From Paenibacillus sp. NAIST15-1 (GTDB lineage Bacteria; Bacillota; Bacilli; Paenibacillales; Paenibacillaceae): a DNA stretch of 64,000 nucleotides. The position numbers and the translations under genes were made by a program. The notes below the pieces were generated by a model. The model was given only the letters and a program-made list of their open reading frames with translations. It had not been told where the DNA came from and did no database searches. Shown here in pieces: positions 35,521 to 43,831 of this stretch. The stretch covers positions 248,001 to 312,000 of the forward strand of contig NZ_BBYF01000001.1 of the NCBI RefSeq assembly GCF_001894745.1, in the 5' to 3' direction. Within the stretch, counting starts at the first letter, position 1. The number at the start of each line of letters is the position of its first letter.

Positions 35521-36615
35521 CTACTGTAACACAGCTGCAAGGGCTGACGCTACAATTGCATTCGCAGCGCGATCCTTGACTGCCAATCGGAAGTCTCTCT
35601 CCGTCAGTCCAACATACATATCGCAATTGCGAATGAGAATGCCAGATCGGCATAATTCGGCCTGAAGCGACTTCGCCGTCCACCCTTCTGGAGCTCTGCA
35701 TAATAGGAAATTCGCTACGCTTGGCCATGTTCGAATGCCTAACCTATGCAGCTGCTGACGTAGAGCAGCCCGTTCTTCAACGATGAGAGCTCGTGTTGAA
35801 GCCGCGTATTGATCCGCTTGCTCGTCCGTCAGGAGGGCCTCCCCTGCCGCTAGTGCCAAGCCATTGACACTCCATGCCACCTGCATAGCCGACATCGCCG
35901 CAATATGCTGCGGCTGGGCGATTGCGTACCCGAGACGTAATCCAGGAATCGCATAGAACTTCGTAAGTGAACGAAGTACAATAAGATTCGGACATCGATG
36001 AACGAATGGAATCAAGGAATGCTCCTCTTCATTCGCAAAGTCAATAAAAGCTTCATCGATTACGAGAATCGTAGAAGCAGCTTCTGCTGTGGCTGCAAGT
36101 CTTCCCAGCAGCATACGATCATATAATGCACCATTCGGGTTGTTCGGGTGGCCGATAAATACGACATCCGCCTGCTCAATAAGCTCTGTCAGCTGAGACT
36201 CGGTAGCACGGAAGTCGTTATCCTCACCGCCAACCCTATGCATCACTTCTGCTCCGAACTTGCGCGACAGCGTCTCATATTCAGAGAAACAAGGGGCAAT
36301 AACGCCAACCCGTTTAGGCCGAATCGCCAGCAACAGCAGCGCCATGCATTCTGCAGCCCCGTTGCCAATGCTAATCAGTGCCTCGTCGACCCCTAACCTC
36401 GCAGCTAAGAGCTTCTTCATCTGCCGATGTCCAGGATCCGGATAATGAACGATTGACGGCATCATCTCGCTCCTCAGACGATCTATAACAGCCGAAGGCG
36501 GACCAAGCGGATTAATATTCGCACTGAAGTCCAGCAGTGCCTTACGATCGACGCCGAACGCGTCCGCAGCCGTCCACACATCCCCACCATGCCCGAATCG
36601 TTCAATTGTGCCCAT
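35521..36615 (-). CDS. cobD: Threonine-phosphate decarboxylase
   Basis: 364 aa, PLP-dependent fold-type I enzyme that makes (R)-1-aminopropan-2-yl phosphate for CbiB. Motifs: FGHGGDVWTAADAFGVDRKALLDFSANINPLGPP, IHYPDPGHRQMKKLLAARLG, NGAAECMALLLLAIRP, IGHPNNPNGAL, VIDEAFIDF, and the cofactor lysine in VLRSLTKFYAIPGLRLGY. GGGAGG precedes the ATG. It heads the cobD-cbiZ-cbiB-cobC group, which lacks its own visible riboswitch. Confidence 0.93.
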   Translation of the reverse strand: MGTIERFGHGGDVWTAADAFGVDRKALLDFSANINPLGPPSAVIDRLRSEMMPSIVHYPDPGHRQMKKLLAARLGVDEALISIGNGAAECMALLLLAIRPKRVGVIAPCFSEYETLSRKFGAEVMHRVGGEDNDFRATESQLTELIEQADVVFIGHPNNPNGALYDRMLLGRLAATAEAASTILVIDEAFIDFANEEEHSLIPFVHRCPNLIVLRSLTKFYAIPGLRLGYAIAQPQHIAAMSAMQVAWSVNGLALAAGEALLTDEQADQYAASTRALIVEERAALRQQLHRLGIRTWPSVANFLLCRAPEGWTAKSLQAELCRSGILIRNCDMYVGLTERDFRLAVKDRAANAIVASALAAVLQ

Positions 36616-36973
36616 TGCTGTCTGCCTCCCAATGATGTCAATTGGATTTGTCCAAAGGTTGAAAATATCTATGTACTGCTAGCTCCACGAACCGGAGCTT
36701 TCCAATATGGAATCGTTTCTACTCGTCCATTATGCGTAACAGAGCAATGTTCGTCAAACGAATTTTCCTGTAAATATGTGCAGTTCTTCCGTTCACTACG
36801 GGCGTTGCGGTGCGATTCGCAAGCAATTATAGTGGAATTGCAAAGGTTTTATTACGAAATGCCAAAAAACATTGGTCAATCGCACACTGTAACACTTCTG
36901 TTAATTGCTGTATAATCTTGTTGCACCACACATCTTAACAGGTGTGATATGTCATGGATGAGGAGGGATGATT
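36616..36973. other. Divergent intergenic region
   Basis: Carries start signals for cobD (minus) and the small membrane gene (plus). A TATAAT at 36911-36916 lies 57 bp before the plus-strand start; a minus-strand TATAAT lies near 36830. A short hairpin AGCTCC/GGAGCT is at about 36682-36700. No B12 box was found. Confidence 0.4.
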
Positions 36974-37432
36974 ATGTCGGTGCATCACAAGACATCATGG
37001 GCTACTCTCAGCGCCGCCATCATTGTCACCATCTATTACGCTGCAATTCTATTTCGACTCAAGGGAGACATTGGATTATACAGCACGGAAATGATGGCCC
37101 TTGCCCGGAACGTGTTCGGAATTGCCGTCGTCGTTCAAGTCGTTATGCACTTTATCAATTTTATGTCCAAGGATGAGGCCGAGGACAAGGAGCTTGCTCG
37201 TTCGGTATCCATGCAGGCCAATCAGTTCAGCCTACTCTTTCTCGTCCTTGCTGTAGCTTGCTGTGCGGCCTATTTAATATATGTATCGGATACACGCACC
37301 CTATTGCTGTCTCCGCTCGTATGCGCTCATTTGCTTGTCTGTGTGCTGCTGGCTGCGTGGGTGATCAAGCACTCCTTGGAATTAATGCTGTACCATCGTT
37401 TTATCAAGGCGGATCCATTAGATCATCCTTGA
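36974..37432 (+). CDS. Small integral membrane protein, four helices
   Basis: About 152 aa. The third in-frame ATG is chosen because GAGGAGGG lies 6-7 nt upstream; the ATG at 36968 touches that site. Four hydrophobic helices (LSAAIIVTIYYAAILF, NVFGIAVVVQVVMHFINFM, SLLFLVLAVACCAAYLIYV, SPLVCAHLLVCVLLAAWVI) alternate with short charged loops (SKDEAEDKELARSVS). No family was recognised. Monocistronic. Confidence 0.8.
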   Translation: MSVHHKTSWATLSAAIIVTIYYAAILFRLKGDIGLYSTEMMALARNVFGIAVVVQVVMHFINFMSKDEAEDKELARSVSMQANQFSLLFLVLAVACCAAYLIYVSDTRTLLLSPLVCAHLLVCVLLAAWVIKHSLELMLYHRFIKADPLDHP

Positions 37433-37479
37433 TCATGTAACCGTTTACTTCGTGAATATTACTATCCGTGATACAAAAG

Positions 37480-37522
37480 ATAAGGAGTGCCCGATCAGCA
37501 TACGCTGCGAGGCACTCCTTAT
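37480..37522. terminator. Bidirectional-type terminator hairpin
   Basis: A perfect 12-bp stem ATAAGGAGTGCC/GGCACTCCTTAT with 18-nt loop sits between two convergent genes (37432 and 37559). The flanks are moderately T-rich on both strands. Confidence 0.7.
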
Positions 37523-37558
37523 TGTTAGGACAGAGCCAGTTGCACTGGCCATCCTCCT

Positions 37559-38119
37559 TTATTGATCGATTACAGTGAAGAGTTGCTCCGCACTCTTACG
37601 CGGGCGAGCCTTCGGCGCATCGTCAAAGTAGCCGATGCGGATTACCCCGACAAGCTTCTCGCCTGGTTGTACGCCAACCATCTCACGATATTGCTTGTTG
37701 TAGATATAGTCGCCTGTATGCCACAGCATGCCAAGACCCTGTTCCCATCCAAGCAGCTGGAAGTTCTGAATCAGAGCGCTCACCGCTTCCAAATCCTCTT
37801 GCCAAATATTCGGACGAGGGTCTTCAGGCATAACCACATGCAAATAAGCAGGGACATGCATCAAATGCTCCTCGAACTTCTGGCGTTGCTCTGGCGTTGC
37901 ATCTCTTAGCTTAGTCTTATCTAGAATGGTAAGAAGTCCGTTCATAATACGCGCCTTTCCTTCTCCTTCCGCATATATGAAGCGCCAAGGCTCACGCAGT
38001 CCGTGGTTCGGTGCCCATACTGCGTCATTCAACAGCTGCAGCACTAGGCTGCGATCAACAGGCTTGTCGTTGAATTCATGTATACTTCTACGTTCTCGAA
38101 TAATTGAAGCAATTGACAT
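37559..38119 (-). CDS. Nitroreductase family flavoprotein
   Basis: 186 aa from the ATG after GAGGGGGA (an ATG 27 nt upstream has no site). Typical small FMN-binding nitroreductase: IIRERRSIHEFNDKPVDRSLVLQLLNDAVWAPNHGLREPWRFIYAEG at the start, ALIQNFQLLGWEQGLGMLWHTGD in the centre, and VGVIRIGYFDDAPKARPRKS at the end (YdjA/Frm2-like). It would reduce quinones, nitro compounds or flavin-bound ferric complexes. A Fur box covers its -35, so it is probably expressed under iron limitation. Confidence 0.9.
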   Translation of the reverse strand: MSIASIIRERRSIHEFNDKPVDRSLVLQLLNDAVWAPNHGLREPWRFIYAEGEGKARIMNGLLTILDKTKLRDATPEQRQKFEEHLMHVPAYLHVVMPEDPRPNIWQEDLEAVSALIQNFQLLGWEQGLGMLWHTGDYIYNKQYREMVGVQPGEKLVGVIRIGYFDDAPKARPRKSAEQLFTVIDQ

Positions 38120-38169
38120 TCTAAAGTCCCCCTCAATAGGTTGCATTGTAACCGTCTTTGTTACTTCAC

Positions 38170-38198
38170 ATCATATCACCTGTGATAACGATTATCAA
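38170..38198 (-). promoter_or_regulatory. Promoter with Fur box for the nitroreductase gene
   Basis: TTGATA (38193-38198), 17 bp, TATGAT (38170-38175) on the minus strand. The 15-nt TGATAACGATTATCA (38183-38197) matches the 7-1-7 Fur consensus TGATAATNATTATCA at all but one defined position and overlaps the -35. Confidence 0.75.
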
Positions 38199-38211
38199 TA
38201 TCAAATCTATT

Positions 38212-38239
38212 TTGTATTCTCTTGCAAATCGTATACAAT
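38212..38239 (+). promoter_or_regulatory. Promoter for lplJ
   Basis: TTGTAT (38212-38217), 16 bp, TACAAT (38234-38239), 48 bp before the start. The Fur box ends 14 bp upstream of its -35, so partial iron control is possible. Confidence 0.5.
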
Positions 38240-38286
38240 AGAACTATATGCACCAACAGCTTCTACATGAAGGAGACGGACAAGCT

Positions 38287-39291
38287 ATGAAGTTTATTGA
38301 TAATCAAGGCATAACAGACCCGCGGATCAATCTTGCAATCGAGGAATTCGTATTGAAGCATTTGCCGCTTGAGGAAGACAGCTATCTTCTATTCTATATC
38401 AATGAGCCATCGATCATTATAGGTAGAAACCAAAATACAATCGAAGAAATCAATGCCGAGTACGTGAAAGATAACAACATTCATGTTGTGCGTCGCCTTT
38501 CTGGCGGTGGAGCTGTATATCATGATACAGGCAACCTGAACTTCAGCTTCATTACTAAGGATGACGGTGAGTCCTTCCATAACTTCCGCAAATTCACCCA
38601 GCCTGTTATCGACACCTTGCACGCTCTCGGCGTGAATGCCGAGCTAACTGGACGCAATGATATCCAAGTTGGGGAACGCAAAATTTCAGGAAATGCCCAG
38701 TTCGCTACCCGTGGCCGCATGTTCAGCCATGGAACGCTGCTGTTCAATTCGGAAATGGAACATGTCGCATCTGCACTTAAAGTGCGCCAAATCAAAATCG
38801 AATCCAAGGGCACGAAATCTGTGCGCTCCCGTGTTGCCAATATAGCGGAGTACTTGAAGGAGCCAATGACCATTGAAGAATTCAAGGCTTCGATTCTGCA
38901 CCACATCTTCGGTATCGAAGCGAATCAAGTTCCGCAGTATGTGTTGACTGAGCAGGATTGGGAGATTATTCATCGAATCTCCGAGGAACGCTACCAGAAC
39001 TGGGATTGGAACTATGGCCACTCTCCGAAGTTCAATGTGGAGCATACGAAGAAATTCCCTGCCGGAATCGTCGATGTACGATTGGATGTAGCGGATGGTG
39101 TGATTCAATCAATGAAGATATACGGGGACTTCTTCGGAATCGGCGAGGTAAGTGATATTGAGGAACGGCTCCAAGGTGTTCGCTATGAGGAACAAGCCGT
39201 CTCCGAGGCAATTGGAGATATGGACATTAATCATTACCTCGGCAACATTAGCAAGGATGACTTTGTCGGGCTGCTTATGCTGCAGGAATAG
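38287..39291 (+). CDS. lplJ: Lipoate-protein ligase
   Basis: 334 aa from the ATG after AAGGAGA; a frame-internal ATG at 38248 lies upstream of that site. It attaches lipoate to E2 and GcvH proteins via lipoyl-AMP. Motifs: DPRINLAIEEFVLKHL, IGRNQNTIEEINAEYV, the catalytic RRLSGGGAVYHDTGNLNFSFI, and NDIQVGERKISGNAQFATRGRMFSHGTLLF with the conserved lysine. Length and the C-terminal accessory domain agree with LplJ/LplA. Confidence 0.95.
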   Translation: MKFIDNQGITDPRINLAIEEFVLKHLPLEEDSYLLFYINEPSIIIGRNQNTIEEINAEYVKDNNIHVVRRLSGGGAVYHDTGNLNFSFITKDDGESFHNFRKFTQPVIDTLHALGVNAELTGRNDIQVGERKISGNAQFATRGRMFSHGTLLFNSEMEHVASALKVRQIKIESKGTKSVRSRVANIAEYLKEPMTIEEFKASILHHIFGIEANQVPQYVLTEQDWEIIHRISEERYQNWDWNYGHSPKFNVEHTKKFPAGIVDVRLDVADGVIQSMKIYGDFFGIGEVSDIEERLQGVRYEEQAVSEAIGDMDINHYLGNISKDDFVGLLMLQE

Positions 39292-39305
39292 TCCGTGAAG
39301 CAGAT

Positions 39306-39336
39306 AGAGGCGTCCTCTCTTGATGAGAACGCCTCT
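39306..39336 (+). terminator. Terminator after lplJ
   Basis: AGAGGCGT/ACGCCTCT stem of 8 bp, 15-nt loop, 14 bp after the stop. Only a short T-rich tail follows. Confidence 0.55.
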
Positions 39337-39431
39337 TCGTTATGTAACGCGAAATATACCGGGCGTCGCCCGATCCAATTCAGACTACTTGTATGTCTTA
39401 TCATAGTCATAAAGCACTGAAGCTCATAAGC

Positions 39432-40289
39432 TTAGTATAGCTTGTCCAATACGGACTTGGCCGTTTGTTGAATTGCCTTGTATGCCTTCTCCTTATCTTG
39501 TAAGGCAACAGCCGTCGACAGAATATCGAGGACATGGATTTGTGCAATTTTCGATGAAAAGGCCCCACCCTCAAGAGGTGTCTCCTTGGATTTGATCAGC
39601 AGAATGGAGTCTGCATATTTCGTAATAGGGGACTTTGCATGACTCGTCAAGCAAATGAAAAATACGCCATTCTCCTTCGCCAATCGAATCGTGTCCACCA
39701 AATCCTTCGTACTGCCTGATGTTGATATGCCGAATACGACATCTTGTTCAGTCATAAGTACCGCATTCATCGCCATCACGTGTGGATCTGTTATCGCTTC
39801 CCCAGTGTAGCCAAGCCGCATAAAGCGATACTGTGCATCCATCGCTGTCATAGCAGACGAGCCTACCCCCATGAAGAATAGGCGCTTCGCATTCACGATG
39901 GCTTCGACAGCCTTATTCAGTTCCTCCATATTCAGCAAGGACAGCGTATGCTCAAGCGACGCGACATTCTCCATTGTCATTTTCTTCGCTACAACAGCCA
40001 GGTCATCACTCTCATCAATCTCACTATCTTCATGTTTCAGTGGTGATACCAGATCTTTAGCCAAGGATAGCTTGAAATCTTGGTAGCTTTTAAAGCCCAG
40101 ATTACGACAAAAACGCAGAACAGAAGTCTCGCCCGCACTTGCTCGCTCCGCTAAATCCGTAACTGTCGCATATAGCACCGATTCGGCATTTTTCAATACA
40201 TAGTCTGCTATTTTCTTCTCCGTCTTCGTCAGTGACGGATAGAGACTTCTAATCAGCAGCAGTGTATTGGTATGTTCACCTGCGACCAT
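39432..40289 (-). CDS. RpiR/MurR family transcriptional regulator
   Basis: 285 aa from the ATG placed 8 nt after AGGGGGA; the frame is open 90 nt further up without a site. N-terminal HTH_6 domain (LYPSLTKTEKKIADYVLKNAESVLYATVTDLAERASAGETSVLRFCRNLGFKSYQDFKLSLAKDL, about 12-77), then a SIS sugar-phosphate-binding domain (about 125-255: KRLFFMGVGSSAMTAMDAQYRFMRLG, VVFGISTSGSTKDLVDTIRLAKENGVFFICLTSHAKSPI). Such regulators respond to phosphosugars; neighbouring nanE-nanK suggests N-acetylmannosamine or sialic acid metabolism. Confidence 0.92.
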   Translation of the reverse strand: MVAGEHTNTLLLIRSLYPSLTKTEKKIADYVLKNAESVLYATVTDLAERASAGETSVLRFCRNLGFKSYQDFKLSLAKDLVSPLKHEDSEIDESDDLAVVAKKMTMENVASLEHTLSLLNMEELNKAVEAIVNAKRLFFMGVGSSAMTAMDAQYRFMRLGYTGEAITDPHVMAMNAVLMTEQDVVFGISTSGSTKDLVDTIRLAKENGVFFICLTSHAKSPITKYADSILLIKSKETPLEGGAFSSKIAQIHVLDILSTAVALQDKEKAYKAIQQTAKSVLDKLY

Positions 40290-40610
40290 CTCATGATTCC
40301 CCCTAACTTCTTTATGTATTTCAATCCGTATGATGCGGCACTCTATAGCGTATCTTGTGCCGGATTTGTTTATTTCCATGCCAGCTCACAACTACTGACA
40401 CAATCCTAGTGTTCGGACTTCCCTCACTCATAGTTCATCGGTTCAATCGATGTATTGATCGTACTAGGCAAGATTCCACATGCCTCATTCACCATCCGAT
40501 TAACAGCCATCCACGACGTCAGTGGTCGGTGCTTACACCAAAGTCATCATGCACAACCCATTCACAGGGAAATTCGAACTAACCTTATCATCTAATGGAA
40601 CGATTAAAAA

Positions 40611-40648
40611 ATCAACATGTTGATAACAAAATAATGAAAGCGCTCTTA
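40611..40648. promoter_or_regulatory. Palindrome and cre-like site upstream of the RpiR gene
   Basis: A perfect 14-nt palindrome ATCAACATGTTGAT (40611-40624) and TGAAAGCGCTCTTA (40635-40648), which matches the CcpA cre consensus TGWAANCGNTNWCA except one base. They lie about 320-360 bp before the RpiR start; the rest of the 40290-40733 gap shows no gene. Confidence 0.45.
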
Positions 40649-40732
40649 CTTAGTGATAGCTCAAGCAGGGTCACTATACCATACAGTCCCCGACGTGAAC
40701 TGCTTCGATTCATTGGTAAGAACACGATAAAA

Positions 40733-40773
40733 AAGCGGCAAACAGACAGTTCACGTCCTGCTATTGCCGCTTA
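40733..40773 (-). terminator. Terminator of nanE-nanK
   Basis: AAGCGGCAA/TTGCCGCTT 9-bp perfect stem (40734-40742 with 40765-40773), followed by TTTTTTAT on the minus strand. Confidence 0.8.
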
Positions 40774-40807
40774 TTACGATCGATTTATTATGCAAGTTAT
40801 AAGTAGA

Positions 40808-41827
40808 CTAGATTACAGAAAAATGGTCGGAAGGTTGGGTCGAATGAAGCTCCGTCCAAATACAGTTGGCAGCTCCGACTACCCCAGCATGCTCACCCAT
40901 TTCAGCAGCATGGAGTTCCACACCATCTCCCCAATATGCAGGCATGCACATCTTGCGCATCTCTTCCTTAATTGCTTCAAGCAGCCATGCCCCTTGTCCG
41001 ATAACAGCTCCACCTAATACAAATCGACGACTATTGAGCACATGCTGCAGCGTCACAAGCCCAACCGCGATGTTTCGAATATATTGGGTAATGACCTCAT
41101 TTGCTGCCAGATTGCCACTACGTGCCGCTGCGAACCAAGCCTCTGGCTTCTCCTCACATTGAGGCAATATTGATGCCGCAGAAGAGCTGCCTTCAAGAGA
41201 AGTAATCTTCTCTCTCATCATCCGCTTCAAGGCATTTACAGAAGCATACTGCTCCCAACAACCGATCAAGCCACAAGTACAAGGCTCGCCATCCATCTGC
41301 ACGATGAAGTGCCCGAATCCACCCGCATGGCCATCAGCCCCGCCATAGAGTGCACCCTCTTCAATAATCGCACCTCCAATTCCTGTACCGAGCGCGACGC
41401 AGACGAATTGATCCATGCCTCTGCCTGCGCCCTTCCAGCTCTCCCCGAGGGCGATTGCATGCACATCGTTAATGACGCGAACCGGCACCCCCGTCGCTTC
41501 ATGAAGCAATTCTTGAACAGGAGTCCCGCTCCAACCCGGCAAATTATCCGTCGCATAAGCCACATGCCCATCGCGATGAATATAGCCTGCGGAACCTATA
41601 CCAATGCCTTCTACTGCCCACTGGTTCTGTGCCGCCTCACTCCGATAATAATGAATAAGCTGCTTCAGCTTGTTCAGCAGTTCGTCTCGTCCAAGCATAG
41701 CCTCTGTAGGAATGGTACGGGAATGAAGTACATTTCCCTGTTTATCTACAATGCCGCTCTTTATATTCGTTCCACCAATATCAATAGCGATGACGACAGA
41801 TTCATGACTGTTCACTGCGTCTGTCAT
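40808..41827 (-). CDS. nanK: ROK family sugar kinase, probable N-acetylmannosamine kinase
   Basis: 339 aa. ATP motif VIAIDIGGTNIKSGIVD near the N-terminus, sugar-binding GIGSAGYIHRDG and VINDVHAIALGE, GTGIGGAIIEEG, and the zinc-binding ROK signature CTCGLIGCWEQYAS. Its ATG overlaps the nanE stop by 4 nt, which argues for the NanK role (ManNAc to ManNAc-6-phosphate); ROK kinases for glucose or other sugars look alike, so the substrate is inference from context. Confidence 0.85.
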   Translation of the reverse strand: MTDAVNSHESVVIAIDIGGTNIKSGIVDKQGNVLHSRTIPTEAMLGRDELLNKLKQLIHYYRSEAAQNQWAVEGIGIGSAGYIHRDGHVAYATDNLPGWSGTPVQELLHEATGVPVRVINDVHAIALGESWKGAGRGMDQFVCVALGTGIGGAIIEEGALYGGADGHAGGFGHFIVQMDGEPCTCGLIGCWEQYASVNALKRMMREKITSLEGSSSAASILPQCEEKPEAWFAAARSGNLAANEVITQYIRNIAVGLVTLQHVLNSRRFVLGGAVIGQGAWLLEAIKEEMRKMCMPAYWGDGVELHAAEMGEHAGVVGAANCIWTELHSTQPSDHFSVI

Positions 41828-42633
41828 GATAACGCCTCTCCTTTGCTGGCAGGTTCATTCCCATCCTGGTTCTGAGCAATCACAGGAATGACCGAGCCCG
41901 ACATCGCCGCTTGGACGGGGACTTGCCCCCCTTTTATCTTGGAAACAAATGAACTGGTAAGCGTATGCGGACGTGTAATGGCCGTGCCCACTACAACGGA
42001 GAATGCGCCATTTCTCAAGGCTTCCTCCGCCTGCTCCGGTGTATGGATGCGTCCTTCCGCGATGATCGGCGTTGACACTGCTGCGGCCAGCCGCTTGATC
42101 AGCTCCATATCCGGCTCCTTCTGCTGCACGCTATAGGGCGTATAACCTGATAATGTCGTAGAAATAAAATCAAAACCCAACTCCGCCGCTCGAATCCCTT
42201 CCTCATAAGTTGAAATATCCGCCATCAAGGGGATGTCATATTTTGTTTTGATAACGTTTACAATGTATTCAAGCGTTTCACCCGATGGACGCGGCTGCAT
42301 CGTGGCATCAAGCGCGACCATGTCAGCGCCGGCAGCAATCATCACTTCAACATCCGCAAGAGTCGGAGTTATATATACGTTAGAACCCGGATATTCCTTC
42401 TTCCATATTCCGATAACCGGAATGCGAATCGCTTCCTTAATCGCTGCAACATCTTGCGGCGAATTACTGCGAATTCCGGAAGCACCGCCATTCACGGCTG
42501 CTAAAGCCATGCGCACCATCATATCGCTTCCATACAACGCTTCCCCTGGATACGCCTGACACGATACAATCAAATTTCCTTGTAGTTGTTCAGCAAGCTT
42601 CTCTACTCTTTTGTTCGTTTCCTCTACCTTCAT
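41824..42633 (-). CDS. nanE: N-acetylmannosamine-6-phosphate 2-epimerase
   Basis: About 269 aa from the ATG 9 nt after GGGAG; the longer frame has no site. TIM-barrel enzyme converting ManNAc-6-phosphate to GlcNAc-6-phosphate. Motifs: LIVSCQAYPGEALYG, GIRSNSPQDVAAIKEAIRIPVIGIWKKEYPGSNVYITPTL, ADMVALDATMQPRPSGE, PLMADISTYEEGIRAAELGFDFISTTLSGYT, IIAEGRIHTPEQAEEAL and VVVGTAITRPHTLT. No sialate lyase or transporter is in the window. Confidence 0.93.
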   Translation of the reverse strand: MKVEETNKRVEKLAEQLQGNLIVSCQAYPGEALYGSDMMVRMALAAVNGGASGIRSNSPQDVAAIKEAIRIPVIGIWKKEYPGSNVYITPTLADVEVMIAAGADMVALDATMQPRPSGETLEYIVNVIKTKYDIPLMADISTYEEGIRAAELGFDFISTTLSGYTPYSVQQKEPDMELIKRLAAAVSTPIIAEGRIHTPEQAEEALRNGAFSVVVGTAITRPHTLTSSFVSKIKGGQVPVQAAMSGSVIPVIAQNQDGNEPASKGEALS

Positions 42634-42700
42634 CGTTTCCAACTCCCATAGGTTAGAAATAATCATCCAATATTTCGACCACATTTCGGATTCTTACTCC

Positions 42701-42729
42701 AATTTAGCATGGAAAATGAAGGATGTAAA
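42701..42729 (-). promoter_or_regulatory. Promoter for nanE-nanK
   Basis: TTTACA (42724-42729), 17 bp, TAAATT (42701-42706) on the minus strand, 68 bp before the nanE start. Confidence 0.45.
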
Positions 42730-42752
42730 GGATAGATCATCGAAAACTGTGC

Positions 42753-42781
42753 TTTACAGCATGCACTCTTTCTTACATGAT
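42753..42781 (+). promoter_or_regulatory. Possible promoter for the EamA transporter
   Basis: TTTACA (42753-42758), 17 bp, CATGAT (42776-42781), 46 bp before the chosen start. The -10 is mediocre. Confidence 0.35.
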
Positions 42782-42827
42782 AAGAGTAAAATATTTGAAA
42801 GTGGGAAGGGAGTCTAGTTTACTCATC

Positions 42828-43730
42828 ATGAAACGCACATGGTTGGCCGATGTATGTCTCTTGCTCGTTGCATTGATTTGGGGCAGTACGTTTCTTGTTG
42901 TTCAGCATGCTGTCCATACTTTGCCCCCTCTTGCCTTTAATGCAATTCGCTTTGCATGCGCTGGACTGCTGTTTACAGTCGTTCTACTTCTTACAAGACG
43001 AACCTTGACTATCTTCCTGAACAAGCGACTGCTTCTTCACGGCGGGATACTTGGCTTATGGTTATTTTCCGCATATGCGTTTCAGACCATTGGACTGTTA
43101 TACACAACGACAACCAACACCGGATTTCTAACGGGTCTATCGGTTGTGCTGGTTCCTTTCATTACCTTATGGCTGTCGAAGCAGCGGCTGACGCTCCCAA
43201 CTTGGATCTCCGCACTGCTTGCTCTTTGCGGGCTGTATTTGCTCGCCTTCAACGGTGGAGCGGCTGAGTGGAATAAGGGAGACGGACTCGTGCTGCTCTG
43301 CGCTGTCGGCTTCGCCATGCATATCGCCCTGACAGGCCGTTTCGCATCGCAGCACGATACACTGCCGCTTGTTACCGTACAGCTTATGACTGTCGGCATT
43401 CTATCTGGTATTAGTTCGGCCATCTTCGAACCGCAGCTAACAATGAGATTGCTCGGGCAAGCCTTATCGGAACCGAAGGTGCTGTTCGCACTTGCTATAT
43501 CCATTGGGCTTTCGACCGCGTTTGCCTTCTGGGCGCAGACTTGGTGTCAGAAATATACCTCCGCGACACGCGTTGCGATTTTATTTGCGATGGAACCGGT
43601 ATTTGCCGCCATTACGGGCGTAACCTTTGCCGGAGAAGCGCTGGGAGGATGGTCGCTTGCGGGATGTGGGCTTATTTTTATTGGAATGATCGTTGCCGAA
43701 TTGAAATGGAGCGGACATGCTGTACAATAG
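42828..43730 (+). CDS. EamA/DMT family transporter
   Basis: 300 aa from the ATG at MKRTWLADV; GGAAGGGAG lies 15 nt upstream, a little far, and the frame is open to 42777. Ten membrane helices in two EamA repeats: LLVALIWGSTFLVVQHAV...FNAIRFACAGLLF at the start, NTGFLTGLSVVLVPFITLW, and in the second repeat SATRVAILFAMEPVFAAITGVTFAGEALGGWSLAGCGLIFIGMIVAEL. Exporter of metabolites or drugs; substrate unknown. Confidence 0.9.
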   Translation: MKRTWLADVCLLLVALIWGSTFLVVQHAVHTLPPLAFNAIRFACAGLLFTVVLLLTRRTLTIFLNKRLLLHGGILGLWLFSAYAFQTIGLLYTTTTNTGFLTGLSVVLVPFITLWLSKQRLTLPTWISALLALCGLYLLAFNGGAAEWNKGDGLVLLCAVGFAMHIALTGRFASQHDTLPLVTVQLMTVGILSGISSAIFEPQLTMRLLGQALSEPKVLFALAISIGLSTAFAFWAQTWCQKYTSATRVAILFAMEPVFAAITGVTFAGEALGGWSLAGCGLIFIGMIVAELKWSGHAVQ

Positions 43731-43831
43731 AAGTAGAGAGAAATACGGGTGTTCGTGGATAAAAATGTGACGAGCCCCTATTACCAGTACATGAATATGT
43801 GCTGCATAGATAGGAGAGAAACTCATAACCC

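Noticed and set aside
36616..36960. Second cobalamin riboswitch upstream of cobD
   Set aside because: The minus strand lacks the B12 box and the core blocks found at 32460-32640.
39350..39375. Terminator for the RpiR gene at the CGGGC/GCCCG hairpin
   Set aside because: Stem of only 5 bp with 3-nt loop and no U-run.
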